A stretch of 64,000 bases of DNA, taken from assembly GCF_004216915.1 (NCBI RefSeq), contig NZ_SGXD01000003.1, positions 310,001 through 374,000 of the forward strand, given 5' to 3'. How positions within the stretch are numbered: position 1 is the first letter of the stretch; each line of letters opens with the position of its first letter. This DNA comes from Motilibacter rhizosphaerae. Lineage in GTDB: Bacteria; Actinomycetota; Actinomycetes; Motilibacterales; Motilibacteraceae. Both the position numbers and the translations under genes were made by a program. Shown in pieces: positions 21,551 to 30,671 of this stretch. Below the pieces are notes generated by a model, which made no database searches, was not told the DNA's origin, and worked only from the letters and a program-made list of their open reading frames with translations.

Positions 21551-22873
21551 ATGTCAGACCTGCGCATCACAGTGCTCGGCACCGGCTACCTCGGTGCCAC
21601 CCATGCGGTGTGCATGTCCGCCCTCGGCTTCGAGGTGCTGGGCATGGATGTCGACAAGGCCAAGGTCGATGCGCTCAACGCCGGCGAGCTGCCGTTCTAC
21701 GAGCCGGGGCTCGACACCCTGCTCGCGGAGCAGATCGCGACGGGCCGCCTGAGCTTCACCACCTCCTACGAGGAGGTGGCGGCGTTCGGTGACGTGCACT
21801 TCATCGGCGTCGGCACCCCGCAGAAGCCCGGCGAGAACGCCGCGGACATGCGCTTCGTCGACGCCGTGGTCGACGGGCTCGCCCCCCACCTCGAGCGCCC
21901 GTGCCTCATCGCCGGCAAGTCGACCGTCCCGGTCGGCACCGCGGAGCGGCTCGCCGAGCGCATCGCCGAGCTCGCCCCGGTGGGCGCGGCGGCCGAGCTC
22001 TGCTGGAACCCCGAGTTCCTGCGCGAGGGCTTCGCGGTGGAGGACACCCTGCACCCCGACCGGCTGGTCTTCGGCGTCCGCAGCGAGCACGCCGAGCAAG
22101 TGCTGCGCACCGTCTACGCGACCCCCATCTCCGAGGGCACCCCGGTGGTGGTCACCGACTTCGCGACCGCGCAGCTCGTCAAGGTGGCGGCGAACTCCTT
22201 CCTGGCGACCAAGATCTCCTTCATCAACGCCATGGCGGAGGTCTGCGAGGCGGCGGGCGGCGACGTGGTGACGCTGGCCGACGCGATCGGCTACGACGCG
22301 CGCATCGGCCGCCGGTTCCTCAACGCCGGCCTCGGCTTCGGCGGCGGCTGCCTGCCCAAGGACATCCGCGCCTTCATGGCCCGCGCCGGCGAGCTGGGCG
22401 CGGACCAGGCGCTCACGTTCCTCAACGAGGTCGACGCCATCAACATGCGGCGCCGCAGCCGCACGGTCGACCTCGCCCGCGAGCTGCTCGGCGGTCACGT
22501 CCTCGGCGCGCGGGTCGGCGTGCTCGGGGCGGCGTTCAAGCCCGACAGCGACGACATCCGCGACTCCCCGGCCCTGGCCGTCGCCGCGAGCCTGCAGCTG
22601 CAGGGCGCTCGCGTCGCGGTCTACGACCCGCAGGCCAACGCCAACGCCGCCAGGGTCTTCCCGACCCTGCGCTACGTCGGCTCGGTGGTCGAGGCCGTCG
22701 CCGACGCGGACGTCGTCCTCCACCTGACGGAGTGGCGCGAGTTCCGCGACCTCGACCCCGCTGCCGTCGCGAGCATGGTGCACCAGCGCAACATCGTCGA
22801 CGGCCGCAACGCCCTCGACGTCGAGGCGTGGCGAGCGGCGGGCTGGACCTACCGCTCGCTGGGGCGGCCGTAG
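21551..22873 (+). CDS. ugd: UDP-glucose 6-dehydrogenase
   Basis: 440 residues. It oxidises UDP-glucose to UDP-glucuronate with two NAD+. Order: an N-terminal Rossmann domain (VLGTGYLGATHA, residues 8-19), the WNPEFLREG motif (152-160), the central helix, the catalytic C267 in GFGGGCLPKD, and a C-terminal UDP-binding domain (GAAFKPDSDDIRDSPA). All key residues are present. It is the first plus-strand gene of the putative exopolysaccharide locus and supplies the uronic-acid precursor. The beta-helix lipoprotein gene follows after about 11 bases. Confidence 0.96.
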   Translation: MSDLRITVLGTGYLGATHAVCMSALGFEVLGMDVDKAKVDALNAGELPFYEPGLDTLLAEQIATGRLSFTTSYEEVAAFGDVHFIGVGTPQKPGENAADMRFVDAVVDGLAPHLERPCLIAGKSTVPVGTAERLAERIAELAPVGAAAELCWNPEFLREGFAVEDTLHPDRLVFGVRSEHAEQVLRTVYATPISEGTPVVVTDFATAQLVKVAANSFLATKISFINAMAEVCEAAGGDVVTLADAIGYDARIGRRFLNAGLGFGGGCLPKDIRAFMARAGELGADQALTFLNEVDAINMRRRSRTVDLARELLGGHVLGARVGVLGAAFKPDSDDIRDSPALAVAASLQLQGARVAVYDPQANANAARVFPTLRYVGSVVEAVADADVVLHLTEWREFRDLDPAAVASMVHQRNIVDGRNALDVEAWRAAGWTYRSLGRP

Positions 22874-22884
22874 CCCCTGTCGCC

Positions 22885-23919
22885 GTGCTGACCCCCCGCT
22901 CCACGCGCCAGGGGCGCGGCGGTGCTGCCGTCCTCGGCAGTGCCGCCCTCGCGCTCGCGCTGGCCGCGTGCAGCGGGTCCGGCGGGGGGCCCGCGCCGCG
23001 CCCCTCCTCCAGCACACCGGGCCCGACGTCGAGCGCCCCGACGACGACGGGACCGACGACGACGGAGCCGGGGACCGCGACGCCGCAGCCCTCGGCGACG
23101 GGGTCGGCCGGCGCGCCCAGCGGTCCCGCGACCCCTCTCCCGACGCCCAGCGCGCCCGAGTCGCCCGTCCCCGCACCGAAGCCGCTGCGGGTCGTCCGCG
23201 CAGCCGACTCTGCGGCCCTGCGCGCGGCGCTGCGCGACGCCCGGCCCGGTGACCGGATCGACCTCGTCCGCGCGACCTACACCGGCCCGTTCGTGGTCTC
23301 CGAGTCCGGTACCGCCGCCGATCCCGTCGTGCTGACCGGAGCTCGGCAGACCGTCATCACGACGACCGGCGGCAGTCCGCTCACCGTCACGGGCAGCCAC
23401 GTGCGGGTGAAGACCGCGCAGCTGCGGGCAGGGAGCGCGCCCGCGGTCGTGGTGGCGGGCGGCCAGGACGTCACGCTGGACCGGCTCACGGTCCTGCGTG
23501 CTCGGCAGGCGGGCGTGCGCGTCACCGGGGGCGCACGCCTCGTCTACGTCCTGCGCAGCAGCCTCGGCGGCACCTCGGGCCCGGCCGTGCAGGTCGGCGC
23601 AGCCGGGGCCGCCGCACAGCCGAGCGACGTCCTCGTCGACGGGTGCACCGTGGTCGGCCAGGGCGTCGTCGTCGCGGCGGGCGCGACCGGCGGCGGCGTC
23701 CACGGCACCTCGTTCAGCCGTCCCGGCGGGCCCTGGGTCCGCCTGCTCGGCTCGGGGTGGATCGTGGACGACAACACCGGCGACGCCCCGCCGTCGGGGC
23801 CGGCCCTGCTCGTCGGCGGGCCCGGTGACGCGCTCAGGAGCAACGAGACGACGGGCGGCGCCGCAGCCGTCGTCGGCTACACCGACCCGGCCCTCGAGGC
23901 ATCGACGCGGGTCGGCTGA
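22885..23919 (+). CDS. Surface lipoprotein with parallel beta-helix domain
   Basis: 344 residues from GTG 22885, shortly after the ugd stop. The lipoprotein signal ends at LALALAAC with C29 as the lipidated cysteine. A Pro/Ser/Thr linker spans about 30-100. The rest (from LRVVRAADSAALRAALRDA) has the beta-helix pattern of short strands with repeated G-X-V/D-V turns (TYTGPFVV, VTLTGAR, VTGSHVRVK). Such folds occur in polysaccharide lyases, epimerases and binding proteins; no catalytic set could be assigned. Confidence 0.8.
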   Translation: MLTPRSTRQGRGGAAVLGSAALALALAACSGSGGGPAPRPSSSTPGPTSSAPTTTGPTTTEPGTATPQPSATGSAGAPSGPATPLPTPSAPESPVPAPKPLRVVRAADSAALRAALRDARPGDRIDLVRATYTGPFVVSESGTAADPVVLTGARQTVITTTGGSPLTVTGSHVRVKTAQLRAGSAPAVVVAGGQDVTLDRLTVLRARQAGVRVTGGARLVYVLRSSLGGTSGPAVQVGAAGAAAQPSDVLVDGCTVVGQGVVVAAGATGGGVHGTSFSRPGGPWVRLLGSGWIVDDNTGDAPPSGPALLVGGPGDALRSNETTGGAAAVVGYTDPALEASTRVG

Positions 23920-23977
23920 GCGCGCCCCGTCGGGCTGACGGGTGGCCGAACCCCCTCTCGCCCGCGCGGGCCGGGGC

Positions 23978-23983
23978 TAGCAT
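23978..23983 (+). promoter_or_regulatory. Putative -10 box of the 24.0-kb lipoprotein gene
   Basis: TAGCAT overlaps the in-frame ATG at 23982. If it is the -10, that ATG is not transcribed and GTG 24033 becomes the start. Confidence 0.35.
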
Positions 23984-24032
23984 GCGCTCGGAGCTCCGCA
24001 GCAGCAGGGGTCCTAGGGCGAAGGGGTGCGCG

Positions 24033-24821
24033 GTGGACGGTCGGAGGCCTCGACTCGCGGGGCTCGCGGTCGTGCCGCTGCTCGCGGTCCTCGCGTCGTG
24101 CTCGGCCGGCGACGGGACGCCCACGGGCGCGCCGACGGCGCTCGCCCTGCACGCGGGTGCACCGACGGGCTCGCCGACGCCGCGCCCTGGCACCTTCACG
24201 TCGGCGGAGCCGACGCCCTCGACGCCCTCGGGTCCCACGACGCGCGGCGCCAAGGCCCTCCTGGCGAAGACGCTCGCCACCTTCGCCTCCGGCAAGGCCT
24301 GCCGCGTCAAGGGCCGCACGATCGTGCAGGGCGGCCACGAGGTGCGCATCGCCTCGTTGGCGAGCACCCGTGACTACGACGGCACCGCGTGGTTCGACGA
24401 CAGCAAGATCCGCATCCGCCGCATCGGCCGGACGGTGTGGGTGCGCGCCGAGCCGGCGGTGCTGGCGCAGGTCGTCGGGATCCCCCTGGCTCGCGCCAAG
24501 GCCATCTCCGGGGAGCGCTACGTCACGCTGCCCAGCACCTCGCCCGTGCTGCCCGCGTGGCTCGACCTGCTCGACCCGGCCCGCGGGCTGGGGGTCTCCG
24601 GCGACCCGACGGTCACGCCGGGCAAGACCTACGACGGGTTCCCCGTGGTCACCCTGACCGGGTCGAAGGTCGGCGCGTCGCTCCTCGTCAGCGCGGCGGG
24701 GCACCCCGTGGTCAAGGGCGTCATCGTGCCGGGCGCGAACGACCCCATCACGGTGATCGGGTGCGGCATCGCCCTCGACAAGCTGATGCCGCCTCCGAAG
24801 GGCCTCATCATCAAGCGCTGA
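24033..24821 (+). CDS. Lipoprotein of unknown function
   Basis: From GTG 24033 the protein is 262 residues: a short signal (RLAGLAVVPLLAVLASC) with lipobox Cys at 23, a Pro/Thr-rich linker to about 75, then a roughly 185-residue soluble domain beginning GAKALLAKTLATFASGKAC. AAGGGG lies six bases before this GTG, and a -10-like hexamer overlaps the upstream ATG 23982. The domain layout recalls LppX/LprG-type lipid-binding lipoproteins, but I cannot confirm this. It lies between the beta-helix lipoprotein and the GT2 synthase genes. Confidence 0.78.
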   Translation: MDGRRPRLAGLAVVPLLAVLASCSAGDGTPTGAPTALALHAGAPTGSPTPRPGTFTSAEPTPSTPSGPTTRGAKALLAKTLATFASGKACRVKGRTIVQGGHEVRIASLASTRDYDGTAWFDDSKIRIRRIGRTVWVRAEPAVLAQVVGIPLARAKAISGERYVTLPSTSPVLPAWLDLLDPARGLGVSGDPTVTPGKTYDGFPVVTLTGSKVGASLLVSAAGHPVVKGVIVPGANDPITVIGCGIALDKLMPPPKGLIIKR

Positions 24822-24884
24822 GTCCTGGCTCTCCGTGACTGTGCGTTTCCTCGCCGTCACCCGTTCGTCGCAACGAGGCCCTCA

Positions 24885-24911
24885 GGACGTCTGGTGTGCA
24901 CCAGGATGTCC
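24885..24911. terminator. Hairpin between lipoprotein and GT2 genes
   Basis: GGACGTCTGGTG (24885-24896), loop TG, CACCAGGATGTCC (24899-24911): a 12-bp stem with one bulge, 64 bases after the lipoprotein stop. It is a possible terminator or operator for the downstream GT2 operon. Confidence 0.5.
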
Positions 24912-25022
24912 AGGCCGGACGGGCAGTTCCTGTTCCCGACCGCGCTTTCCTGCCTTAGCCTCTCCTCGGGGGCGGAGCAGTGCTGATGCACGCTGCGTGA
25001 CGGACCACTGAGGGGGGACTCG

Positions 25023-26276
25023 ATGAGCGCGTTCGCGGAAGTCGTGACGAGCGTCAGCACGGAGTTCTCGAGCGGGTCGTGGCACAAGGCCGCACCGGTC
25101 GGGCTCGCCGGGATCCTGGTCTGGTCCTTGTGGGCCTACCGGTTCGTGCTGTCGCGACGGGCGAAGCCGATCGTCAACGACTACCGCACCACGACCTCGG
25201 TCGTGGTGCCGTCCTTCCGGGAGGACCCGGACATCCTGCTGCGCTGCCTGCGGACCTGGCTCTCGCAGGACCCCACCGAGGTCGTCATCGTCCCCGACGT
25301 CGAGGACGTCGAGGTCATCGCGCGGCTCAAGGAGGTCGACGACCCGCGGCTGCGCGTCATCCCGTTCGTCCACCGCGGCAAGCGGTCCGCGCTCGGCGTG
25401 GGCATCCGCGCGGCGACGAGCGACGTGGTCGTCCTCGTGGACTCCGACACCGCGTGGCGCCGGGGGCTCCTCGACGCGGTGCAGATGCCGTTCGAGGACC
25501 CGCGCGTGGGAGCGGTCAGCACCCAGCAGAACGTCTACCAGCCCGAGACGAGCGTCTGGCGGCGCATCGCGGACTGGCTGGTGGACCTGCGCTACTACGA
25601 CTACGTGCCGGCCATGGGGGCGGCGGGCGCCGTCGCCTGCGTCTCCGGCCGCACCGCGGCGTACCGCAGGGCGGCGATCCTGCCGGTCGTGCCGCAGCTC
25701 GAGGACGAGTTCTTCATGGGGCGTAGGTGCATCGCCGGCGACGACGGCCGCCTCACGTGGCTGGTGCTCGCCTCCGGCTTCCGCACCGTCCACCAGTCGA
25801 GCGCCCGCGCCATCTCGATGTTCCCCGACAGCCTGCGCGCGTTCGTGAAGCAGCGCGTCCGCTGGAGCCGGAACTCCTACCGCTGCTACCTGACGGCGCT
25901 GTGGAAGGGCTGGCTGTGGCGGGTGCCCTTCGTGACGAAGGTCACGGTGCTCCAGATCCTGCTGACGCCCGTCACCATGGGGCTCACCCTCGGCTACCTC
26001 ATCTTCTCGCGGCTGGAGCTGAGCTGGGCGGGCTTCGGCCTCGCCTTCGGCTGGATGCTCCTCGGCCGCGCAGTCCGCGGGTGGTCGCACCTGCGCCGCA
26101 ACCCCAAGCACATCCTGCTGCTCCCGCTGCTCGCGCTCGTCGTCATCTTCATCGCGCTCCCCGTGAAGGCGTGGGCGTTCGTCACGATGAACAAGCAGGG
26201 CTGGCTGACCCGGAGCTCGGACTCCGTCGGCGGCGAGGGCCAGACCGCCAGCACCCTCACCCTGGAGACGGCGTGA
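25023..26276 (+). CDS. Membrane processive glycosyltransferase family 2 (hyaluronan/NodC/Alg8-like)
   Basis: 417 residues. TM near 24-43; GT2 domain with VVVPSFRED (60-68), DxD as D140-S-D142, the catalytic base region AGDDGRLT (about 238-245) and Q277-R-V-R-W281, the QxxRW motif of processive beta-glycan synthases. Three or more C-terminal TM segments (about 299-325, 334-350, 363-385) would form the translocation pore. ATG 25023 has AGGGGGG upstream. The polymer is not determined by sequence, but ugd nearby suggests a uronic-acid-containing chain. The next gene overlaps by four bases. Confidence 0.9.
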   Translation: MSAFAEVVTSVSTEFSSGSWHKAAPVGLAGILVWSLWAYRFVLSRRAKPIVNDYRTTTSVVVPSFREDPDILLRCLRTWLSQDPTEVVIVPDVEDVEVIARLKEVDDPRLRVIPFVHRGKRSALGVGIRAATSDVVVLVDSDTAWRRGLLDAVQMPFEDPRVGAVSTQQNVYQPETSVWRRIADWLVDLRYYDYVPAMGAAGAVACVSGRTAAYRRAAILPVVPQLEDEFFMGRRCIAGDDGRLTWLVLASGFRTVHQSSARAISMFPDSLRAFVKQRVRWSRNSYRCYLTALWKGWLWRVPFVTKVTVLQILLTPVTMGLTLGYLIFSRLELSWAGFGLAFGWMLLGRAVRGWSHLRRNPKHILLLPLLALVVIFIALPVKAWAFVTMNKQGWLTRSSDSVGGEGQTASTLTLETA

Positions 26277-28387
26277 CCACGCTCGGACACTCCCGCTGGG
26301 GCCGCCGCGCGGCCCTCGGCCTCCTGACGGTCCTCGCTACCGCTCCGGTCGCCCTGCCGGCCCACGCGGTCGGGGCACCCGTTCCGACGAGCTCGTCCAC
26401 GACGGCCTCGGACCAGGCGGCCGCAGGGGCGGACGCCGGCAGCGCCGACGCCGTCAACGCCGGCGCCGACAGCATCCAGCACCCCGAGCAGGACCGGATC
26501 CTCAAGGGCTACGGCGGCAACCCGGCGCAGGAGGGGCCCATCGTCTCCGACGAGGACCAGCGCCTGCTCACGGTGAAGACGCTGTCGAGCCTGGCCCGCT
26601 GGGACTCCTCCACGCTGACCACGCCGTACCGCGTGTCGACCGGCTCGGGCTACACGCTCGTGCTGACCCCGCGCTCGGAGCCCTACACCGTGCGCGACCT
26701 GCTCACGCTGGCTCCGCAGACCTTCGTGCGCCAGGCCGACGGCTCCTACCTGCTGCTCGAGAACCTCGTCGTGCAGTCCGGCGCCTCGCTGTTCCTCAAC
26801 CAGCCGGGCGGCCTGGTGCTGCGCCTCGAGAGCAGCACCCGCGGCTTCGTCAGCATCGTGTCGATCGGTGGCCGCCTCGAGCTCACGGGCTCTCAGCAGC
26901 GCCCCGTCACGATCACCAGCTGGGACGAGCGCACCGGTCAGCCGGACCTCACGACGAGCGACGGCCGCGCGTACATCCGCGCGCTGGGCGGGCAGTTCGT
27001 GCTCTCCCAGGCCCGCGTGTCCGACCTCGGCTTCTGGAGCGGGCGCACCGGCGGGATCGCGCTCACGGGTACCGACCGCCCGGACACCGGCCAGCTCGAC
27101 AAGATGGGCCAGGCGATCCGCGGCAACCCCGCGAAGGACCGCGCCGCGGCCCGTGACGTCGCGAAGGCGAACGGCACCACGGTGCCGAAGGCCAGCCCGA
27201 CGGGCGTGCCCAAGACGCCGGGCCGCGACACCGCCGCGGTCTCGCCGGCCGGGACGCTGCCGACGCCCACGCTGGACGTCGACGCGCCGGGCTCGAGCTA
27301 CGTGTCGGCCAGCATCACCGGCACGACCATCACCGACGACGCCTACGGCCTGTTCGTGGCCAGCGCGCGCGGCGTGCAGATCAGCGACACCACCATCCAG
27401 AAGAGCCGCGTGGACGGCCTGGTGCTGCACCGGTTCGTCACGAGCAGCACCGTCGACCGGGTCACCTCGCGCGACAACAACGGCAGCGGCGTGGTCGTCA
27501 ACCGCGCGGCGACGGGCCTCGTCATCAACGAGTCGACCTCGCAGCACAACGGCGGCAACGGGTTCTCGCTCGCCGGCAGCTCGCTCGCCGACGGCCCGAG
27601 CGCCATGGGCTCGCCGCTCGGCAGCTACGGGAACAACAGCGTCACCAACTCCATCGCCAAGGGCAACGCGCACGACGGCATCGAGGTGGTCGGCGGCATC
27701 AACATCGGTGTACAGGGCAACGCGGTGTCCGGCAACGACATGGGCATCGTGGTCCGCGACGGGGCGCAGAAGGTCCGCATCGTCGGCAACGAGGTGTCGG
27801 GGCAGGCGCGGCAGGGCCTGTCGCTGCGCGACGGGGTCTCCGTCGAGGCGGTCGGCAACGTCGTCAGCGGCGGCCGCGTGGGCATCTACGCCCGGGCCTC
27901 GACGGTGTCGCTCACCCGCAACACCATCACCGAGGTCCGCGACCACGCCCTGACCCTCGTCGGGCACTTCGGCAAGAGCCAGGTCAGCGGCAACATGCTC
28001 GCCGGCCGCGGGCTCAGCGCGCTGGACCACCGGCGCGCGACCGGCGCGGTCAGCATCGGCACCAACGACACCGCCCAGTGGCACGACACGAGCCCGGTGC
28101 TCGTGAAGCTCAAGCGGTTCGCCCGGCCGATGACCGTCATCTGGCTGTTCGTGCTCCTCCTCATCGGCGCGACCGCCGTGCGCGGCCGCAAGGCGCACCC
28201 GGAGCTCGGGCGCCACCCGTACAGCGCGCAGATGTCCCTGCAGGCCGAGTCGATCGTGCTGCCCGAGCAGCACACCCGCGCCTCGGTCGGCGCTGGCAGC
28301 CACGGGCAGGACACCTTCCTGCACAGCGGCCGGTCGCTCACGGCCAACGGCGTCCACTACCGTGATCCGGAGGGCGCCGACGCATGA
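26273..28387 (+). CDS. Secreted, C-terminally membrane-anchored parallel beta-helix protein
   Basis: 704 residues from GTG 26273, overlapping the GT2 stop by four bases. Signal peptide to about residue 32 (PVALPAHA). An N-terminal beta domain (about 100-270), a low-complexity link (about 285-340), then a right-handed beta-helix of NosD/epimerase type (about 345-600) with repeated turns such as DNNGSGVVVN, GNAHDGIEVV and GNDMGIVVRDG. A single TM follows at about 621-637 and a cytoplasmic tail of about 65 residues. The fold suits a C5-epimerase or lyase acting on the nascent polymer; catalytic residues are not proven. Confidence 0.88.
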   Translation: MTTLGHSRWGRRAALGLLTVLATAPVALPAHAVGAPVPTSSSTTASDQAAAGADAGSADAVNAGADSIQHPEQDRILKGYGGNPAQEGPIVSDEDQRLLTVKTLSSLARWDSSTLTTPYRVSTGSGYTLVLTPRSEPYTVRDLLTLAPQTFVRQADGSYLLLENLVVQSGASLFLNQPGGLVLRLESSTRGFVSIVSIGGRLELTGSQQRPVTITSWDERTGQPDLTTSDGRAYIRALGGQFVLSQARVSDLGFWSGRTGGIALTGTDRPDTGQLDKMGQAIRGNPAKDRAAARDVAKANGTTVPKASPTGVPKTPGRDTAAVSPAGTLPTPTLDVDAPGSSYVSASITGTTITDDAYGLFVASARGVQISDTTIQKSRVDGLVLHRFVTSSTVDRVTSRDNNGSGVVVNRAATGLVINESTSQHNGGNGFSLAGSSLADGPSAMGSPLGSYGNNSVTNSIAKGNAHDGIEVVGGINIGVQGNAVSGNDMGIVVRDGAQKVRIVGNEVSGQARQGLSLRDGVSVEAVGNVVSGGRVGIYARASTVSLTRNTITEVRDHALTLVGHFGKSQVSGNMLAGRGLSALDHRRATGAVSIGTNDTAQWHDTSPVLVKLKRFARPMTVIWLFVLLLIGATAVRGRKAHPELGRHPYSAQMSLQAESIVLPEQHTRASVGAGSHGQDTFLHSGRSLTANGVHYRDPEGADA

Positions 28388-29901
28388 GGGTGCCCCCGAC
28401 CCGCGTCGTCCTCCTGGCGCTGGCGGCGGTCGTCGTGCTCGTCGCGGGCGTCCTCATCGGACGCGGCACGGGCGGCGGCGGCTCGTCCACCGGCAGTGGT
28501 CCGGCCCCGTCGAGCGCGAGCACCACGCCCGCGCCCGCCGGGTCGGGTGCCGCGAGCGCCCCCGCTGGCAGCAGCAGTGCGAGCACCGAGCCGGGCAGCA
28601 GCTCGGAGCCGAGCTCCAGCGGCGGGTCCGGCAGCGGGTCCGGCACTGGGTCCTCCGCCGCCCCCACCGGGGCTCCGCCGGGCACGACGGCGGTCGACCT
28701 GGGCTCGCTGAGCGGGCGCACGGTGTCGGGCAGCCTGCTGGTGACGGTGCCCGCGCAGGGCGTGGACTCGGTGCGCTGGCTGCTCGACGGCTCGTACGTC
28801 GACAAGACGAAGAAGGCGCCGTTCCAGATCACGCTGTCCCCGGCGCCCGGCAAGCACACGCTGGAGGCGCGGGTGGACACCGGAGGCGGCCGCGAGGACC
28901 GCTCGGCGCAGTTCACCGTCGCCGCGCCGGCGCCGGGCGACACCGCGGCGCAGGCCGGCGGGCTCGCCGCTCCGCTGCCCGGGCCCGACCCGGCACCGCT
29001 GCGCACCGTCCAGGTGAGCGACACCGCCTCGCTGGTGAAGGCGCTCGCCGGAGCGAGGGCCGGTGACCTCATCGTGCTCGCCGACGGCACGTACACCGCG
29101 GACCACCAGCTCGAGGCCGCGGCCGACGGCACGGCCGCCGCGCCTATCGTGCTGCGCGGCGGGCGAGGTGCCGTCATCACGACGGGGAGCCCGAAGGGCG
29201 GCAGCTACGGCCTGCACGTCACGGGCGACTCGTGGCGGCTCGAGGGGTTCACCGTCCGCAACGCCAAGAAGGGCATCGTCCTCGACGGCTCCACCGGCTC
29301 GGTGCTCTCCCACCTCGCGGTGGACTCGATCGGCCAGGAGGGCATCCACTTCCGCTCGGCCTCCGCCCACGGGGTGGTCGTGGACTGCGACGTCTCGAAC
29401 ACCGGGTTGACCTCGCCGCAGTTCGGGGAGGGCGTCTACGTCGGGTCCGCGACCTCCAACTGGGGCAAGTACGGCGGGGGCGGCCCCGACCGCTCCGACG
29501 GCGTGCGGATCGAGGGCAACCGCATCTCGCACACGGCCGCCGAGGGCATCGACATCAAGGAGGGCACCACCGGTGGCCTCATCAAGGACAACGTCTTCAC
29601 CGACGCCGGCACGAGCGGCAAGAACTCCGCCGACTCCTGGGTCGACGTCAAGGGCAACCGCTGGCTGGTGACCGGCAACTCGGGCTCGGGCACCCGGCTC
29701 GACGCCTTCCAGGTGCACCACCTGGCCGCCGGCTGGGGCGATCTCAACGAGTTCCGCGGCAACAGCGTGCAGGGCGGGGTCCCCGGCGTCGTCGTCGGCG
29801 TCTACCCGGCGAGCACGGCCGCGACGACGGTCGTCTCCTGCGACAACGACGCTGCCGGAGCCGCCGGGGGCGTGAGCAACATCCCCTGCCGCAAGGGCTG
29901 A
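28384..29901 (+). CDS. Signal-anchored Ig-like plus parallel beta-helix protein
   Basis: 505 residues; its ATG overlaps the previous stop in ATGA. Residues 7-26 are a hydrophobic signal anchor. A Gly/Ser/Pro linker (27-100) is followed by an Ig-like beta domain (about 105-178; SVRWLLDGSYVDKT...APGKHTLEARVD) and a beta-helix (about 205-500) with motifs typical of pectate-lyase-like proteins (LADGTYTADHQLEA, GIDIKEGTTGGLIKDNVF, WVDVKGNRW). It resembles actinobacterial right-handed beta-helix repeat proteins. Enzymatic activity is possible but unassigned. It is the last gene of the GT2 operon. Confidence 0.87.
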   Translation: MRVPPTRVVLLALAAVVVLVAGVLIGRGTGGGGSSTGSGPAPSSASTTPAPAGSGAASAPAGSSSASTEPGSSSEPSSSGGSGSGSGTGSSAAPTGAPPGTTAVDLGSLSGRTVSGSLLVTVPAQGVDSVRWLLDGSYVDKTKKAPFQITLSPAPGKHTLEARVDTGGGREDRSAQFTVAAPAPGDTAAQAGGLAAPLPGPDPAPLRTVQVSDTASLVKALAGARAGDLIVLADGTYTADHQLEAAADGTAAAPIVLRGGRGAVITTGSPKGGSYGLHVTGDSWRLEGFTVRNAKKGIVLDGSTGSVLSHLAVDSIGQEGIHFRSASAHGVVVDCDVSNTGLTSPQFGEGVYVGSATSNWGKYGGGGPDRSDGVRIEGNRISHTAAEGIDIKEGTTGGLIKDNVFTDAGTSGKNSADSWVDVKGNRWLVTGNSGSGTRLDAFQVHHLAAGWGDLNEFRGNSVQGGVPGVVVGVYPASTAATTVVSCDNDAAGAAGGVSNIPCRKG

Positions 29902-29948
29902 CGCGTGCGGAGGGCCGGGGGCGGCGCGCGGCCTGCGAGCATGGGCCC

Positions 29949-30581
29949 ATGACCGACACCCTGCTCGAGGACGACGTACGCGGCAGCGGGCCGAGCGACC
30001 CGGGCCTCGACCTGCTCGTCTGGGACGCGCCGAACATCGACATGACGCTCGCCCAGGTCATCGGCGCGCGCCCCGGCCCGGACTCCCGGCCGCGCTTCGA
30101 CGCCCTCGGCCGCTGGCTCGTGCGTACCGCCGGGGAGCGCGACGTCGAGGCCTGCGTCTTCGCGAACGTCCCGCCCGCCAACGCCGTCAACATGCGCGGG
30201 TGGGTGGAGACGCTGCGGGGCTTCGGCTACGCGGTCTTCGCGCGGCCCAAGCTCGCGCCCGCCGACGACGTCGACGCGGACATGCTCGAGCACATCGAGC
30301 GGCGGACGCAGGAGCGCCGCCTCGCGCGCGTGGTCGTGGCCAGCGGGGACGGGCGCAACTTCCGCGGGCCGCTCGAGGAGCTAGCCGACACCGGCGTCGA
30401 GGTCGTCGTGCTCTCGTTCGCCGAGATCGCGGGCTACGCGCAGGAGAGCGACCGCCTGGCCTTCCTCGACCTCGAGGACGTCCCCGGGGTCTTCACCGCG
30501 CCGCTCAACCGCACGCGGCTCGACGCGCTGCCGCCGCAGGGTGCCTGGCTCGCGCCGACCGGGTCGCTGCGCGACCTCTGA
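29949..30581 (+). CDS. NYN (PIN-like) domain protein
   Basis: 210 residues, cytosolic. The PIN-like acidic site is visible as D26 and N29-x-D31 (VWDAPNIDM) and the later ASGDGRNFRGPLEEL, where Asp follows a Gly as in NYN/LabA-type nucleases. NYN proteins are predicted metal-dependent ribonucleases; the target is unknown. It starts 47 bases after the beta-helix gene and ends at a perfect terminator hairpin, so it could be read from the polysaccharide operon. Confidence 0.85.
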   Translation: MTDTLLEDDVRGSGPSDPGLDLLVWDAPNIDMTLAQVIGARPGPDSRPRFDALGRWLVRTAGERDVEACVFANVPPANAVNMRGWVETLRGFGYAVFARPKLAPADDVDADMLEHIERRTQERRLARVVVASGDGRNFRGPLEELADTGVEVVVLSFAEIAGYAQESDRLAFLDLEDVPGVFTAPLNRTRLDALPPQGAWLAPTGSLRDL

Positions 30582-30608
30582 CGGGCGGAGGCCCACCACC
30601 CGCTGCAC

Positions 30609-30650
30609 GCCGAAGGGCCGGCTCCTCCGAGGAGGAGCCGGCCCTTCGGC
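30609..30650. terminator. Perfect bidirectional terminator hairpin
   Basis: A perfect 20-bp inverted repeat, 30609-30628 with 30631-30650, with a 2-base centre (GA), lies between the convergent NYN gene and the small peptide gene. Its right edge is 21 bases from the peptide stop, which implies real minus-strand transcription. Confidence 0.85.
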
Positions 30651-30671
30651 TGCTGGGTCTGCGGGAGCAGC

